From Mesorhizobium sp. L2C084A000 (GTDB taxonomy: Bacteria; Pseudomonadota; Alphaproteobacteria; Rhizobiales; Rhizobiaceae): 33,978 nucleotides of DNA. The notes beneath the pieces were generated by a model. The model made no database searches. It was not told the origin of the DNA and saw only the letters and a list, made by a program, of their open reading frames with translations. Below, piece by piece: positions 10,916 to 18,279 of this stretch; position 1 is the stretch's first letter, and every line of letters begins with the position of its first letter. Made by a program: the position numbers and the translations under genes. The stretch spans positions 375,439 to 409,416 of the forward strand of contig NZ_AYWX01000003.1 of NCBI RefSeq assembly GCF_000502875.1, read 5' to 3'.

Positions 10916-12439
10916 GTGAACCGTGCCCTGCCATTCGTGTTCCTTCTTGCGTTGAGTGCCCCTGCTTTCAGCCAGACCGCCGACAGTCAGGGTGCGAAGC
11001 AATTGTCCGACGACTTGTCCCGCTATGTCGGCAAGCAGGCCATCGACAAAGGCATTTTGAAGGTTTCGCTCGAAGGTGGCGCCTACAAGATCGTGTTCGA
11101 TTTCAAGGCACTTGCCGCATCATTTCCGGACCAGAAACTGCTGAAGTTCGACTTCGCGCCCTATGCCTTGATGGTCAAGCCGCGCAGCGACGGGTCCTGG
11201 GATGTCTCCATGGATTTCTCCCAAACCGCCTCCTTCGAGTTCAACGGACCCGAGGGGCTGCAAAGCACTCAGTTTTCGATCAAGGACGGCAAGGGCTCGG
11301 GCGTCTACGATCCAAATCTGGCGGCCTTCACCAGCGGCACCAGCTCGATGGCCGGCATGACGATGGCATCGAAGGATGCCAAGCAGCACATGGAAGCCAG
11401 CACGGGCGCCGGCATCGCGACCGTTGCCGCGACCAAGTCGGCGACCGGGGGCGTCGATTTCACAACCTCGCAGAAGGTGTCGAGTTTTGTCGAAGCGATC
11501 AATTTCGATGACCCCGAGAGCGGGCTGAAATTCCCGGTCACCGTCAGGTCGCCTGAACTGTCGGTCGAAGCCAGCGGCAAGGGCGTGCGGACCAAGCCAT
11601 TGCTCGATCTCCTGGCATTTGCGGTGGCCAACGAGGACGAGGCGACGCTGAAGGACAACCAGGCGCAGCTCAAATCGCTTCTGCTCGCCGCCTTGCCGCT
11701 TTGGCAGCGTATCGACGGGACCTACGGTTTCAAGGATTTTGCGGTGGAAAGCCCGGTCGGCAATTTCGGCGCCACCCAGCTCAGCACCGTGTTCGGCACC
11801 GATGGCGTCGCCCAGAACGGCACGATCACGTACGGCATCAAGGCATCGGGGCTGACCGTGCCGACCCAGCTTCTGCCGAGCTGGAGCGTGGGGTTGTTGC
11901 CCACCGATGTCGATTTGAACTTTGGCGGCGCCAATATCGATCTCGACAGCATGGCGAAGAAGGCGATCGAAGCCTTTGATCTCAATAAGAATCCACCGCT
12001 GTCGGCCGAATTCGGCGAGCAGCTTAAAGTCGACTTCATGGCCAGGATGCCGAAGGTCGTGCTTGGCCACAGCACCGTGAAGAACAAGGACACGGAGATC
12101 GCGCTGGAAGGCGAGATGACATTCCTAGGCGAAAAGCCCGAAGGAAGCGTAACCGTCGATGTCGCCGGCTTCGACAAGCTTGTCGAAGGCCTGCAGGAAG
12201 CGGCAAAGTCGGAACCGGAGGTTGGCCAATACGTGCCAGTCGCTCTCATGGCGAAGGGCTTTGGCAAGACGCTGCCCGATGGCCGGCTGGAATGGATCGT
12301 CAATGCCAAGGCCGATGGCTCGGTCACCGTCAATGGCGTCATGCTGAAGCCCGCCGATCCGGCCGTGGACGACAGCTTGGATGATGGTGACGGCGCCGAT
12401 GACAGCGGAGACGACAGCGGCGGCGCAGGTGCGAACTGA
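10916..12439 (+). CDS. Large periplasmic protein, probably DUF2125-type
   Basis: This 507-residue protein begins at GTG, with GGAGA about 6 bases upstream. A Sec signal peptide (MNRALPFVFLLALSAPAFS) is followed by a long mature region without membrane segments, rich in alternating beta-type sequence. It resembles alphaproteobacterial DUF2125 proteins in having repeated GxYGF and FDFAPY-like strands, but this match is from memory and tentative. The last 25 residues are almost entirely Asp, Gly, Ser and Ala, forming a disordered, acidic tail. It is probably a periplasmic or envelope-associated structural or lipid-handling protein. It ends 17 bases from the convergent HAD gene. Confidence 0.75.
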   Translation: MNRALPFVFLLALSAPAFSQTADSQGAKQLSDDLSRYVGKQAIDKGILKVSLEGGAYKIVFDFKALAASFPDQKLLKFDFAPYALMVKPRSDGSWDVSMDFSQTASFEFNGPEGLQSTQFSIKDGKGSGVYDPNLAAFTSGTSSMAGMTMASKDAKQHMEASTGAGIATVAATKSATGGVDFTTSQKVSSFVEAINFDDPESGLKFPVTVRSPELSVEASGKGVRTKPLLDLLAFAVANEDEATLKDNQAQLKSLLLAALPLWQRIDGTYGFKDFAVESPVGNFGATQLSTVFGTDGVAQNGTITYGIKASGLTVPTQLLPSWSVGLLPTDVDLNFGGANIDLDSMAKKAIEAFDLNKNPPLSAEFGEQLKVDFMARMPKVVLGHSTVKNKDTEIALEGEMTFLGEKPEGSVTVDVAGFDKLVEGLQEAAKSEPEVGQYVPVALMAKGFGKTLPDGRLEWIVNAKADGSVTVNGVMLKPADPAVDDSLDDGDGADDSGDDSGGAGAN

Positions 12440-12456
12440 ACCCCTGAAGCTGGAGT

Positions 12457-13110
12457 TCAGAGCCCCAGCGCGCTTGCGATCTTGGGCGCTGCCTCGTGCC
12501 AGTCCTGGACGACGACCACATCGTCCGTCACCGGCGGCAGGAATGCGCGCAGCGAATTGTCGGCCATCAGGTGGAACAGTTCGGCGTCGGCGACCGATTC
12601 CCGTACCGACGCCAGATTGTGCGGCTGATCGTCGACGAAAACCACCGGTCGGCCGGCCCTGCCGCGAAGCTTGGCCACTGCCGGTCCTTTGGCCATTTCA
12701 GTGGTCAGAAGCGGGTAGCTCAGCCCAAGCGCGTCGAGATGGACGCGACGCACGGCACGGTGCTTGTGCGGCATGGCCGTCAGCAAGATGATTTCCGCGC
12801 GGTCGCCAAACCCTGCCAGGGCTTCTGCAGCGCCGTCAGTAATGTTTTGCCAATCGGCTTGCGCGTCAAAGAAATCGGCCAGCAGTGCCGTGACTTCGGG
12901 CTGTTCGATCAGGCGGCCGCTAGCGGTCTCTGCTATGTTGCCGGTCAGCCGAAACGAGGCCAGCGTCAGGCCATAGCCGCGCGCCTTGAGGAAATTCGGA
13001 AACGGCCGGATGAATTCGAGCACGACATCGTCGACATCGAGGACAAGCAAGGGTCGGTCGTCGGCTACCAGTTCTTCAATCTGGCGCGCGGTTTCCGGAT
13101 CATCGCTCAT
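12457..13110 (-). CDS. HAD-superfamily hydrolase
   Basis: The 217-residue protein has the haloacid-dehalogenase fold. Motif I is VLDVDDVV with nucleophile Asp25 and Asp27, motif II is ILLTAMP, a conserved lysine lies near KGPAVAKL, and motif IV is FVDDQPHN. It should be a cytosolic phosphatase or phosphotransferase acting on a small molecule or protein; no specificity is evident. Its ATG overlaps the stop codon of the DUF3572 gene in an ATGA arrangement, so the two genes are translationally coupled and share a promoter in the region divergent from divK. A possible link with the DivK/PleD circuit is only positional. Confidence 0.85.
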   Translation of the reverse strand: MSDDPETARQIEELVADDRPLLVLDVDDVVLEFIRPFPNFLKARGYGLTLASFRLTGNIAETASGRLIEQPEVTALLADFFDAQADWQNITDGAAEALAGFGDRAEIILLTAMPHKHRAVRRVHLDALGLSYPLLTTEMAKGPAVAKLRGRAGRPVVFVDDQPHNLASVRESVADAELFHLMADNSLRAFLPPVTDDVVVVQDWHEAAPKIASALGL

Positions 13111-13409
13111 ATGGAATGCTCGTGGTTGTCGTCGCCCAGCGGCAGCGACCGCAGCGCCTTGCCGACAGCAGCCGGCGGCGTGCCGGTTTCCTCGGCAAAG
13201 CGCATCAGCGTCGGCTCGTGGGCAAGAATGAACTGCAGCACACCGGCCATGAATCCCGGTTCGCTGGCGGCTTTGCGGATTGAATGCGCCTCTATGCCGG
13301 TGATCGCCAGAAAGCGCGGCAGCAGCTCCGGATCGGAGGCGACGAAGCCCAGGGCCTTCACGGCAATCGATTCCGCTTCTTCACGCATTGACGCTGCGTT
13401 TTCCATCAC
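13107..13409 (-). CDS. DUF3572 family protein
   Basis: This small, mostly helical, acidic protein of 100 residues contains EAESIAVKALGFVASDPELL, the signature of the DUF3572 family of alphaproteobacteria. These proteins are commonly encoded next to divK-pleD and have no established biochemical function. No signal peptide or membrane helix is visible. It is the first gene of a two-gene unit with the HAD hydrolase (ATGA overlap) and is divergent from divK across 222 bases. A second in-frame ATG three residues upstream of the serine in NAASM could also serve as the start, so the N-terminus is uncertain by a few residues. Confidence 0.82.
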   Translation of the reverse strand: MMENAASMREEAESIAVKALGFVASDPELLPRFLAITGIEAHSIRKAASEPGFMAGVLQFILAHEPTLMRFAEETGTPPAAVGKALRSLPLGDDNHEHSI

Positions 13410-13631
13410 TACCTTCGGTGCGTGGAATGAGTCTCTCCCGCAATAATGGCAAGAGTTGCTGGCGGCAAGCGGTTAGAGCGGCGCCCGAGGTGGAATCCAA
13501 ACAGCTTTTCGCACGGTGGATTTCCGTTTCGTCAATCATATTGCCGTAAAGTGAAGCAGGGTTTGGTGCGTTCAGACATGGGCGCATGACGGTCGCCTTC
13601 GAAGCGGAAGGGCAGCCGGGACGGGAAATCG

Positions 13632-14003
13632 ATGCCGAAGAAGGTTATGATCGTCGAGGACAATGAGCTCAATATGAAGCTCTTTCGGGACCTCATCGAG
13701 GCAAGCGGTTACGAGACCGTGCGCACCCGCAACGGTCTGGAAGCGCTCGATCTGGCGCGCCAGCACCGGCCGGATCTGATCCTGATGGATATCCAATTGC
13801 CTGAAGTGTCGGGGCTTGAAGTGACCAAATGGCTGAAGGAAGACGACGAGCTGCACGTCATCCCGGTCATTGCGGTGACCGCCTTCGCCATGAAGGGTGA
13901 CGAGGAACGTATCCGCCAGGGCGGCTGCGAGGCTTATATTTCGAAGCCGATCTCGGTGCCGCGTTTCATCGAAACCATCAAATCCTATCTGGGCGATGCG
14001 TGA
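13632..14003 (+). CDS. divK: Cell-cycle response regulator DivK
   Basis: DivK is a single-domain receiver of 123 residues with no output domain. The acidic pocket is EDN at 9-11, the phosphoacceptor is Asp53 (LILMDIQLP), the switch Thr is in AVTAFAM and the conserved lysine is in YISKPIS. In Caulobacter and rhizobia DivK is phosphorylated by DivJ/PleC-type kinases and controls CtrA activity through DivL and CckA, coupling polarity to division. It lies 33 bases upstream of pleD, almost certainly as one operon, and this pairing confirms the call. GANTC (CcrM methylation) sites occur upstream at 13429 and 13493, but their number is not above expectation. Confidence 0.96.
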   Translation: MPKKVMIVEDNELNMKLFRDLIEASGYETVRTRNGLEALDLARQHRPDLILMDIQLPEVSGLEVTKWLKEDDELHVIPVIAVTAFAMKGDEERIRQGGCEAYISKPISVPRFIETIKSYLGDA

Positions 14004-14036
14004 TGTGCCCTTTCAGCCGAGCCGGAGCCTTGTGAA

Positions 14037-15410
14037 ATGACTGCGCGGATCCTCGTCGTCGACGACATCCCTGCCAATGTGCGGCTGCTGGAAGTCCGGC
14101 TGCTGGCCGAATATTTCGAAGTGCTGACCGCCACCAACGGGCCGGATGCGATCGAGACCTGCGAGAACGGCAAGGTCGATGTCGTGCTGCTCGACGTGAT
14201 GATGCCGGACATGGACGGCTTCGAGGTCTGTCGGCGGCTGAAGAGCGATCCGGCGACATCGCACATTCCGGTGGTGATGATCACCGCGCTCGACCAGGTT
14301 TCCGACCGCGTCCGCGGGCTCGAGGCCGGCGCCGACGACTTCCTGACCAAGCCGGTCAACGACCTGCAGCTTATGACGCGCGTCAAGAGCCTGGTTCGCC
14401 TGAAGTCGCTGACCGACGAGTTGCGGCTGCGCGCCTCGACGACGCGCAACATCGGCATCGAGGAGTTGCTCAGCCGTAATTTCGCATCCGAGGACACGAC
14501 GCCCAAAGTGCTTTTGATCGACGAACGCAAATCATCCGTCGAGCGCATCCAGAAGATGCTGCGCGACCGGGCCGATCTCGACGTCACACATGATCCGCAT
14601 GCCGGTTTCTTCCAGGCCGCCGAGACGTCCTATGAATGCGTGATGATCTCGACCGCGTTCGCCGATTTCGATCCGCTGAGGCTCTGTTCGCAGTTGCGCT
14701 CGCTCGATCGCACCCGTTTCGTGCCGATCATCCTGCTGGCGGAGGAGGGCGAGGAGGAACGCATCATCCGCGGCCTTGAACTCGGCATCAATGATTATCT
14801 GATGCGGCCGATCGACCAGCAGGAGTTGACGGCGCGGCTGCGCACCCAGGTGCGCCGCAAGCGCTACAACGACCAGCTGCGCGCCAGCGTCACCCAGACC
14901 ATCGAAATGGCGGTGACCGACGGCCTGACGGGGCTGCACAACCGCCGCTATCTAGACAGCCATCTGCAGACGCTGTTCGATCGCGCGGTGGCGCGGCGCC
15001 GGCCGCTGTCGGTGATGATCACCGACCTCGACCGCTTCAAGGCGATCAACGACGCGCACGGTCATGACGGGGGCGACGAGGTTCTGCGGGAATTCGCACG
15101 ACGGCTGCGCAAGAATGTCAGGGGTATCGACCTTGCCTGCCGTTTTGGCGGGGAGGAGTTCGTCGTGGTGATGCCGGACACCGAGGGCGCGGTGGCCGAG
15201 AAGGTAGCCGAGCGCATTCGCGCCGAAATCGCCCAGGCGGCTTTCGCCATCGGGCAGGACGGCAAGGCGATCGAAGTCACGGTCAGCGTCGGCGTGTCGT
15301 CGGTGCTGAAGGGGGTGGACACGGTCGCGGCGCTGATGAAGCGTGCCGATCTCGCGCTCTACGAAGCCAAAAGCGGCGGCCGAAATCGCGTCGTCGCCAA
15401 GGCGGCGTAG
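14037..15410 (+). CDS. pleD: Diguanylate cyclase response regulator PleD
   Basis: PleD (457 residues) makes cyclic di-GMP at the cell pole. Domain order is REC1 (1-120, phosphoacceptor Asp53 in VVLLDVMMP), REC2 (about 155-275), then GGDEF (about 290-457). REC2 lacks a phosphoacceptor aspartate (CVMISTAFADF), as expected for the adaptor receiver used in dimerisation. The active site is GGEEF at 371-375 and the allosteric product-binding site is RGID (Arg362, Asp365), so both catalysis and feedback inhibition look intact. Length and motif positions match Caulobacter PleD within a few residues. It follows divK in an operon and is the last recognisable core gene before the accessory block. Confidence 0.97.
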   Translation: MTARILVVDDIPANVRLLEVRLLAEYFEVLTATNGPDAIETCENGKVDVVLLDVMMPDMDGFEVCRRLKSDPATSHIPVVMITALDQVSDRVRGLEAGADDFLTKPVNDLQLMTRVKSLVRLKSLTDELRLRASTTRNIGIEELLSRNFASEDTTPKVLLIDERKSSVERIQKMLRDRADLDVTHDPHAGFFQAAETSYECVMISTAFADFDPLRLCSQLRSLDRTRFVPIILLAEEGEEERIIRGLELGINDYLMRPIDQQELTARLRTQVRRKRYNDQLRASVTQTIEMAVTDGLTGLHNRRYLDSHLQTLFDRAVARRRPLSVMITDLDRFKAINDAHGHDGGDEVLREFARRLRKNVRGIDLACRFGGEEFVVVMPDTEGAVAEKVAERIRAEIAQAAFAIGQDGKAIEVTVSVGVSSVLKGVDTVAALMKRADLALYEAKSGGRNRVVAKAA

Positions 15411-15428
15411 CGATCCAGCCCCGATTAT

Positions 15429-15445
15429 CCTGTCAACCTGACAGG
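15429..15445 (+). terminator. Short perfect hairpin after pleD
   Basis: CCTGTCA, a three-base ACC loop and TGACAGG form a 7-bp perfect stem beginning 18 bases after the pleD stop. There is no uninterrupted T-run after it, so it is a weak terminator candidate. The left arm also belongs to an 11-base word found inverted at 17483-17493. Confidence 0.4.
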
Positions 15446-15458
15446 GTTACCCGTTTAC

Positions 15459-15491
15459 CTTAATCCAAGCGATTCGCGAGCCTTGGTTAAG
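15459..15491. repeat. Imperfect inverted repeat downstream of pleD
   Basis: CTTAATCCAAG and CTTGGTTAAG are inverted copies differing by one missing base and separated by 12 bases. The element lies between pleD and the gene-poor stretch. It could be a second terminator arm, an operator, or a remnant at an insertion junction. Only the symmetry is directly visible. Confidence 0.4.
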
Positions 15492-15504
15492 AAACTGTTG
15501 ATTT

Positions 15505-15648
15505 TCATAAACTCTTGCGCAACTGTGCAGGCCTAGACGAAGCCGGCACGAGGATAGAAAGCCGGCTCCGATCCTGGGAATACCCCATGATGCTCAGGTC
15601 CGCCGCATCTCCTGGGTCCGTGGGGTCGGCCGGCCGGCGCTGGCACAT
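15505..15648 (-). CDS. Candidate small protein (47 aa), no known family
   Basis: An ATG at 15648 is preceded, on the minus strand, by a near-perfect GAGGAGG ribosome-binding site with a five-base spacer. It opens a 47-codon frame beginning MCQRRPADPTDPGD. The first half has the GC-rich third positions of real genes here; the second half does not. No domain, signal peptide or membrane helix is visible, and the plus strand also has an open frame over the same bases, which weakens the case. It lies alone in the 523-base stretch between pleD and the monooxygenase gene. It may be a real orphan small gene, a leader peptide, or chance. Confidence 0.25.
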   Translation of the reverse strand: MCQRRPADPTDPGDAADLSIMGYSQDRSRLSILVPASSRPAQLRKSL

Positions 15649-15712
15649 AGTGGCCTCCTCGTACCGCTGCCAAACGCCGACCGGCCCCCTTTTCTCCGAA
15701 AGAACATTAGAA

Positions 15713-15732
15713 CTCCGTGCCAAAGCACGGAG
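15713..15732. other. Perfect 8-bp stem with CAAA tetraloop
   Basis: CTCCGTGC, CAAA, GCACGGAG form an ideal hairpin upstream of the monooxygenase gene. A T5 run follows only 10 bases later on the plus strand, so it is not a textbook terminator. It may be part of a structured 5' leader or small RNA. A smaller hairpin (CACAG, TTTCG, CTGTG) lies at 15784-15798. The rest of 15411-15933 shows no recognised gene apart from the small candidate at 15505-15648. Confidence 0.4.
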
Positions 15733-15933
15733 GAATCTGCGTTTTTGCACGTGAAATCGGAATACCCGTTTTAGCCGTTCCTACACAGTTTCGCTGTGAG
15801 GGCAGCCAACGATGAGGGGGAAGAGCACCCCTTCCATTTCATACATATGGCGCGCAAGAGGCTTGCGGCAAGACCCGGCTCCTCCCGTAAAACCGCGACC
15901 CAAGCCAGGGTGCGGAAAACGGGAGTTACGATA

Positions 15934-17304
15934 ATGATTTCAGATCATGCGGTTGTGATCGCCGGGGGTGGTCCGACGGGATTGATGCTGGCGGGCGAAC
16001 TGGCGTTGGCAGGCGTCGACGTTGCCATTGTCGAAAGGCGGCCGGATCAGAAGCTTGCCGGCCTGCGCGCGGGCGGCCTGCATGCGCGCACCCTTGAGGT
16101 GCTCGACCAGCGCGGAATTGCGGATCGGTTCCTCTCGGAGGGCCAAGTGAGCCCGGCCGTGGGTTTTCACATGATCCGCCTGGACATCAGCGACTTCCGA
16201 ACCCGGCACAATTATCTGCTGGCACTGCGGCAAAACCACATCGAGCACATCCTGGCCGACTGGGTCGGCGAGTTGAAGGTACCGATCTATCGCGGACACG
16301 AGGTTACGAGGTTTACGCAGGACGACAGCGGCGTCGACGTCGAACTGTCCACCGGTCACCGCCTGAGGGCCGCATATCTGGTCGGCTGCGACGGAGGCCG
16401 CAGCACCATTCGCAAGGCGACCGGTATCGAGTTCGCCGGATGGGATCCGACGATGAGCTGGATGATTGCCGAGGTCGAAATGTCGGAAGAACCGGCATGG
16501 GGCTTCCGCAGCAACGCCTCCGGAATTCATGCCCTGGGCAAGATCGAGGGCGGCAAGAAGGTTGGCGTCGTGCTGACGGAACCATGCCTGGAGGCGCGCG
16601 GCGACCCGACCCTGCGCGAGCTCAGCGAGGCGCTGACTGCCATCTACGGCACCGACTTCGGGGTCCACAGCCCGACCTGGCTCTCCCGCTTCACCGACAT
16701 GACGCGCCAGGCTGCCGCATATCGCGACAGGCGCGTGCTGCTGGCGGGTGATGCCGCGCACATCCATCCGCCGATGGGTGGGCAGGGCCTCAATATCGGC
16801 GTGCAGGATGCGGTGAACCTTGGATGGAAGCTGGCCCAAGTCATCAAGGGGATATCGCCGGAAAGCCTGCTCGACAGCTATCACGCCGAGCGTCATCCGG
16901 TTGCCGCCCGCGTGTTGCGCAATACGATGGCGCAGGTCGCGCTTCGCCGCACGGATGACCGCAGCAAGGCCTTGGCCGACACTGTTGCCGAGTTGCTCGG
17001 CATGGATGAAGCCCGCAAGAAAATCGCCGCGGAGATGTCTGGTTTGGGTGTCCATTACGATCTTGGCGAGGGGCATCCACTGCTTGGGCGGCGAATGCCC
17101 GATCTCGATCTGACCACCGCCGGCGGGCCGTTGCGGGTCTTCACCTTGCTGCACGACGCGCGGCCCGTGCTGCTCAACTTCGGTGAGCCCGGCAGGCTGA
17201 TCTCGCGCCCTGGGCTGATCGGGTCCGGCAGATCGACGCCGGTTACGCCGGTATCTGGGACCTCCCGGTGCTCGGGAGGGTCGCCGCGCCCGGCGCCGTC
17301 TTGA
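15934..17304 (+). CDS. FAD-dependent class A monooxygenase, rifampicin-monooxygenase-like, with frameshifted C-terminus
   Basis: The open frame gives 456 residues of a flavoprotein aromatic hydroxylase. It has the dinucleotide fold GGGPTG at 11-16, the VGCDGGRSTIRK motif and the GD motif LLAGDAAHIHPP. The order of motifs, including TDFGVHSPTWLSRF and SYHAERHPVA, recalls the Rox/rifampicin monooxygenase branch, so an antibiotic or polyketide-like aromatic substrate is possible but unproven. The ATG at 15934 has GGGAG eight bases upstream; the frame is open to 15796, but the extra residues are not family-like. The last 29 residues (after codon 17212) are out of frame: the normal C-terminal thioredoxin-like sequence continues in the -1 frame from 17214. 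The FAD and catalytic domains are complete, so partial activity is conceivable. Confidence 0.85.
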   Translation: MISDHAVVIAGGGPTGLMLAGELALAGVDVAIVERRPDQKLAGLRAGGLHARTLEVLDQRGIADRFLSEGQVSPAVGFHMIRLDISDFRTRHNYLLALRQNHIEHILADWVGELKVPIYRGHEVTRFTQDDSGVDVELSTGHRLRAAYLVGCDGGRSTIRKATGIEFAGWDPTMSWMIAEVEMSEEPAWGFRSNASGIHALGKIEGGKKVGVVLTEPCLEARGDPTLRELSEALTAIYGTDFGVHSPTWLSRFTDMTRQAAAYRDRRVLLAGDAAHIHPPMGGQGLNIGVQDAVNLGWKLAQVIKGISPESLLDSYHAERHPVAARVLRNTMAQVALRRTDDRSKALADTVAELLGMDEARKKIAAEMSGLGVHYDLGEGHPLLGRRMPDLDLTTAGGPLRVFTLLHDARPVLLNFGEPGRLISRPGLIGSGRSTPVTPVSGTSRCSGGSPRPAPS

Positions 17305-17405
17305 TCCGGCCCGATGGTTATGTGGCTTGGGCCGGGGCGGGAACCCAACAGGGGCTGGTGGACGCGCTGACCACCTGGTTCGGGTCGCCTGCTGCCTCAG
17401 ATTAG
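17214..17405 (+). pseudogene. Displaced C-terminal segment of the FAD monooxygenase
   Basis: These 63 codons, one frame back from the upstream gene, encode ADRVRQIDAGY, then DLPVLGRV and VLIRPDGYVAWAG, and end at TAG 17403-17405. This is the standard C-terminal thioredoxin-like end of PheA/TfdB/Rox-type monooxygenases, including the PDGYVAW signature. Loss of one base in the run at about 17211-17216 explains the break; restoring it would give a protein of about 490 residues. There is no start codon or ribosome-binding site of its own. Confidence 0.8.
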
Positions 17406-17484
17406 CAGATACGATCGAAGCGCGATCGCGCGACCGCCTTGAAAGTATTGCGTCGCTCCCTCCGACAGGGCTCCTGACAGCTGG

Positions 17485-17513
17485 TTGACAGGAGTTTTCT
17501 TCTGTGCAGAAAT
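17485..17513 (+). promoter_or_regulatory. Predicted sigma-70 promoter of the regulator-PLP-ABC operon
   Basis: A perfect -35 hexamer TTGACA (17485-17490) is followed after 17 bases by AGAAAT (17508-17513), a moderate -10. Transcription would start near 17520, inside the palindrome described in the next entry. This is inferred from sequence only. Confidence 0.4.
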
Positions 17514-17524
17514 TGGTTGGACCA
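17514..17524 (+). promoter_or_regulatory. FadR-type operator palindrome
   Basis: TGGTTGGACCA is an inverted repeat (TGGT, three bases, ACCA) that fits the FadR-subfamily consensus TNGTNNNACNA at every fixed position. A further TTGGACCAC half-like copy follows at 17525-17533. It sits at the predicted transcription start and 20 bases before the regulator's start codon, where a repressor would block its own operon. Confidence 0.5.
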
Positions 17525-17544
17525 TTGGACCACTTGGAGGAAAT

Positions 17545-18279
17545 GTGGACCAGAACAGCCTGCCACCCATCCAGACCTCGGCTCGCGACGACGCCGTGTT
17601 GAAGGCGTTGGTGGGATTTGTTCGCGCCGAAGCCCTGCAGCCGGGTGAGAGACTTCCAACCGAACGCATTCTGGCCGAGCGGCTGAAGGTCAGCCGCAAC
17701 ACCGTGCGCGAGGCACTGACGCGCTGGGAAGGGCTCGGCCTCGTCGAGAGGCGCCAGGGCAGCGGCACCTATCTCAAGGCGGCTGTTTCACACGATATGC
17801 TGCACATGCCGCTGACGCTGGCGGGCGGCAATGATTTCACCAGCCTGATGCAGACGATGGAGATCCGCCGCGCACTGGAGGCGGAGGCCGCAGCTCTTTG
17901 CGCCGAACGCGCCAGCCAGGCAGATATCGCCGAAATCGCACGCAAGCTCGACATCATGGAGCAGGCGTTCCGCACACGCGACGGCATGTCGTCGGAAGAG
18001 GATTGGGAGTTCCACCAGGCGATCTACCGGGCCTCGGGTAATCCGCTGTTCGAGCAGATCATCGCCGCCATGTACGAGTTGTTCCACCGCTTCTGGGAGC
18101 ATCCGCTCGGCGTGCGCGACTTCGGCCACGCCAGCTTTCCCTATCACCGCACCATCTACGAACGCATCGCCGCGCGCGACCCGCAAGGCGCACGCGCCGA
18201 GGCGCTCAAGCTGATCGCCACCGTCGAAGACGATCTCAAGCGCGGTGCGGCCAAACTCAAACTTTCGAGCCAGACATGA
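17545..18279 (+). CDS. GntR/FadR-family transcriptional regulator
   Basis: The 244-residue protein has an N-terminal winged helix (about 15-80; ERLKVSRNTVREALTRW is the recognition region and RRQGSGTYL the wing). A helical FCD ligand-binding domain follows (about 95-235). Metal-site residues of FCD domains are partly present (FHQAIYRASGN, FPYHRTIYERI), but the last histidine of the usual set is replaced (LKLIATVEDDL), so metal binding may be altered. The GTG at 17545 is chosen for the GGAGG four bases upstream; an upstream TTG at 17485 lies inside the promoter. Its stop overlaps the ATG of the PLP enzyme (ATGA). It is the first gene of the operon and probably its autoregulated, ligand-responsive repressor. 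Confidence 0.88.
   Translation: MDQNSLPPIQTSARDDAVLKALVGFVRAEALQPGERLPTERILAERLKVSRNTVREALTRWEGLGLVERRQGSGTYLKAAVSHDMLHMPLTLAGGNDFTSLMQTMEIRRALEAEAAALCAERASQADIAEIARKLDIMEQAFRTRDGMSSEEDWEFHQAIYRASGNPLFEQIIAAMYELFHRFWEHPLGVRDFGHASFPYHRTIYERIAARDPQGARAEALKLIATVEDDLKRGAAKLKLSSQT

Noticed and set aside
13410..13631. GANTC methylation sites as evidence for CcrM control of divK
   Set aside because: Two sites in 222 bases are not clearly above chance, and no full CtrA box was seen.
15515..15754. 79-codon plus-strand frame in the pleD-monooxygenase gap
   Set aside because: No ribosome-binding site before its start, and it overlaps a better-supported minus-strand candidate and a hairpin.
17214..17405. 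Independent small gene after the monooxygenase
   Set aside because: The sequence is the expected C-terminus of the monooxygenase and lacks its own start signals.
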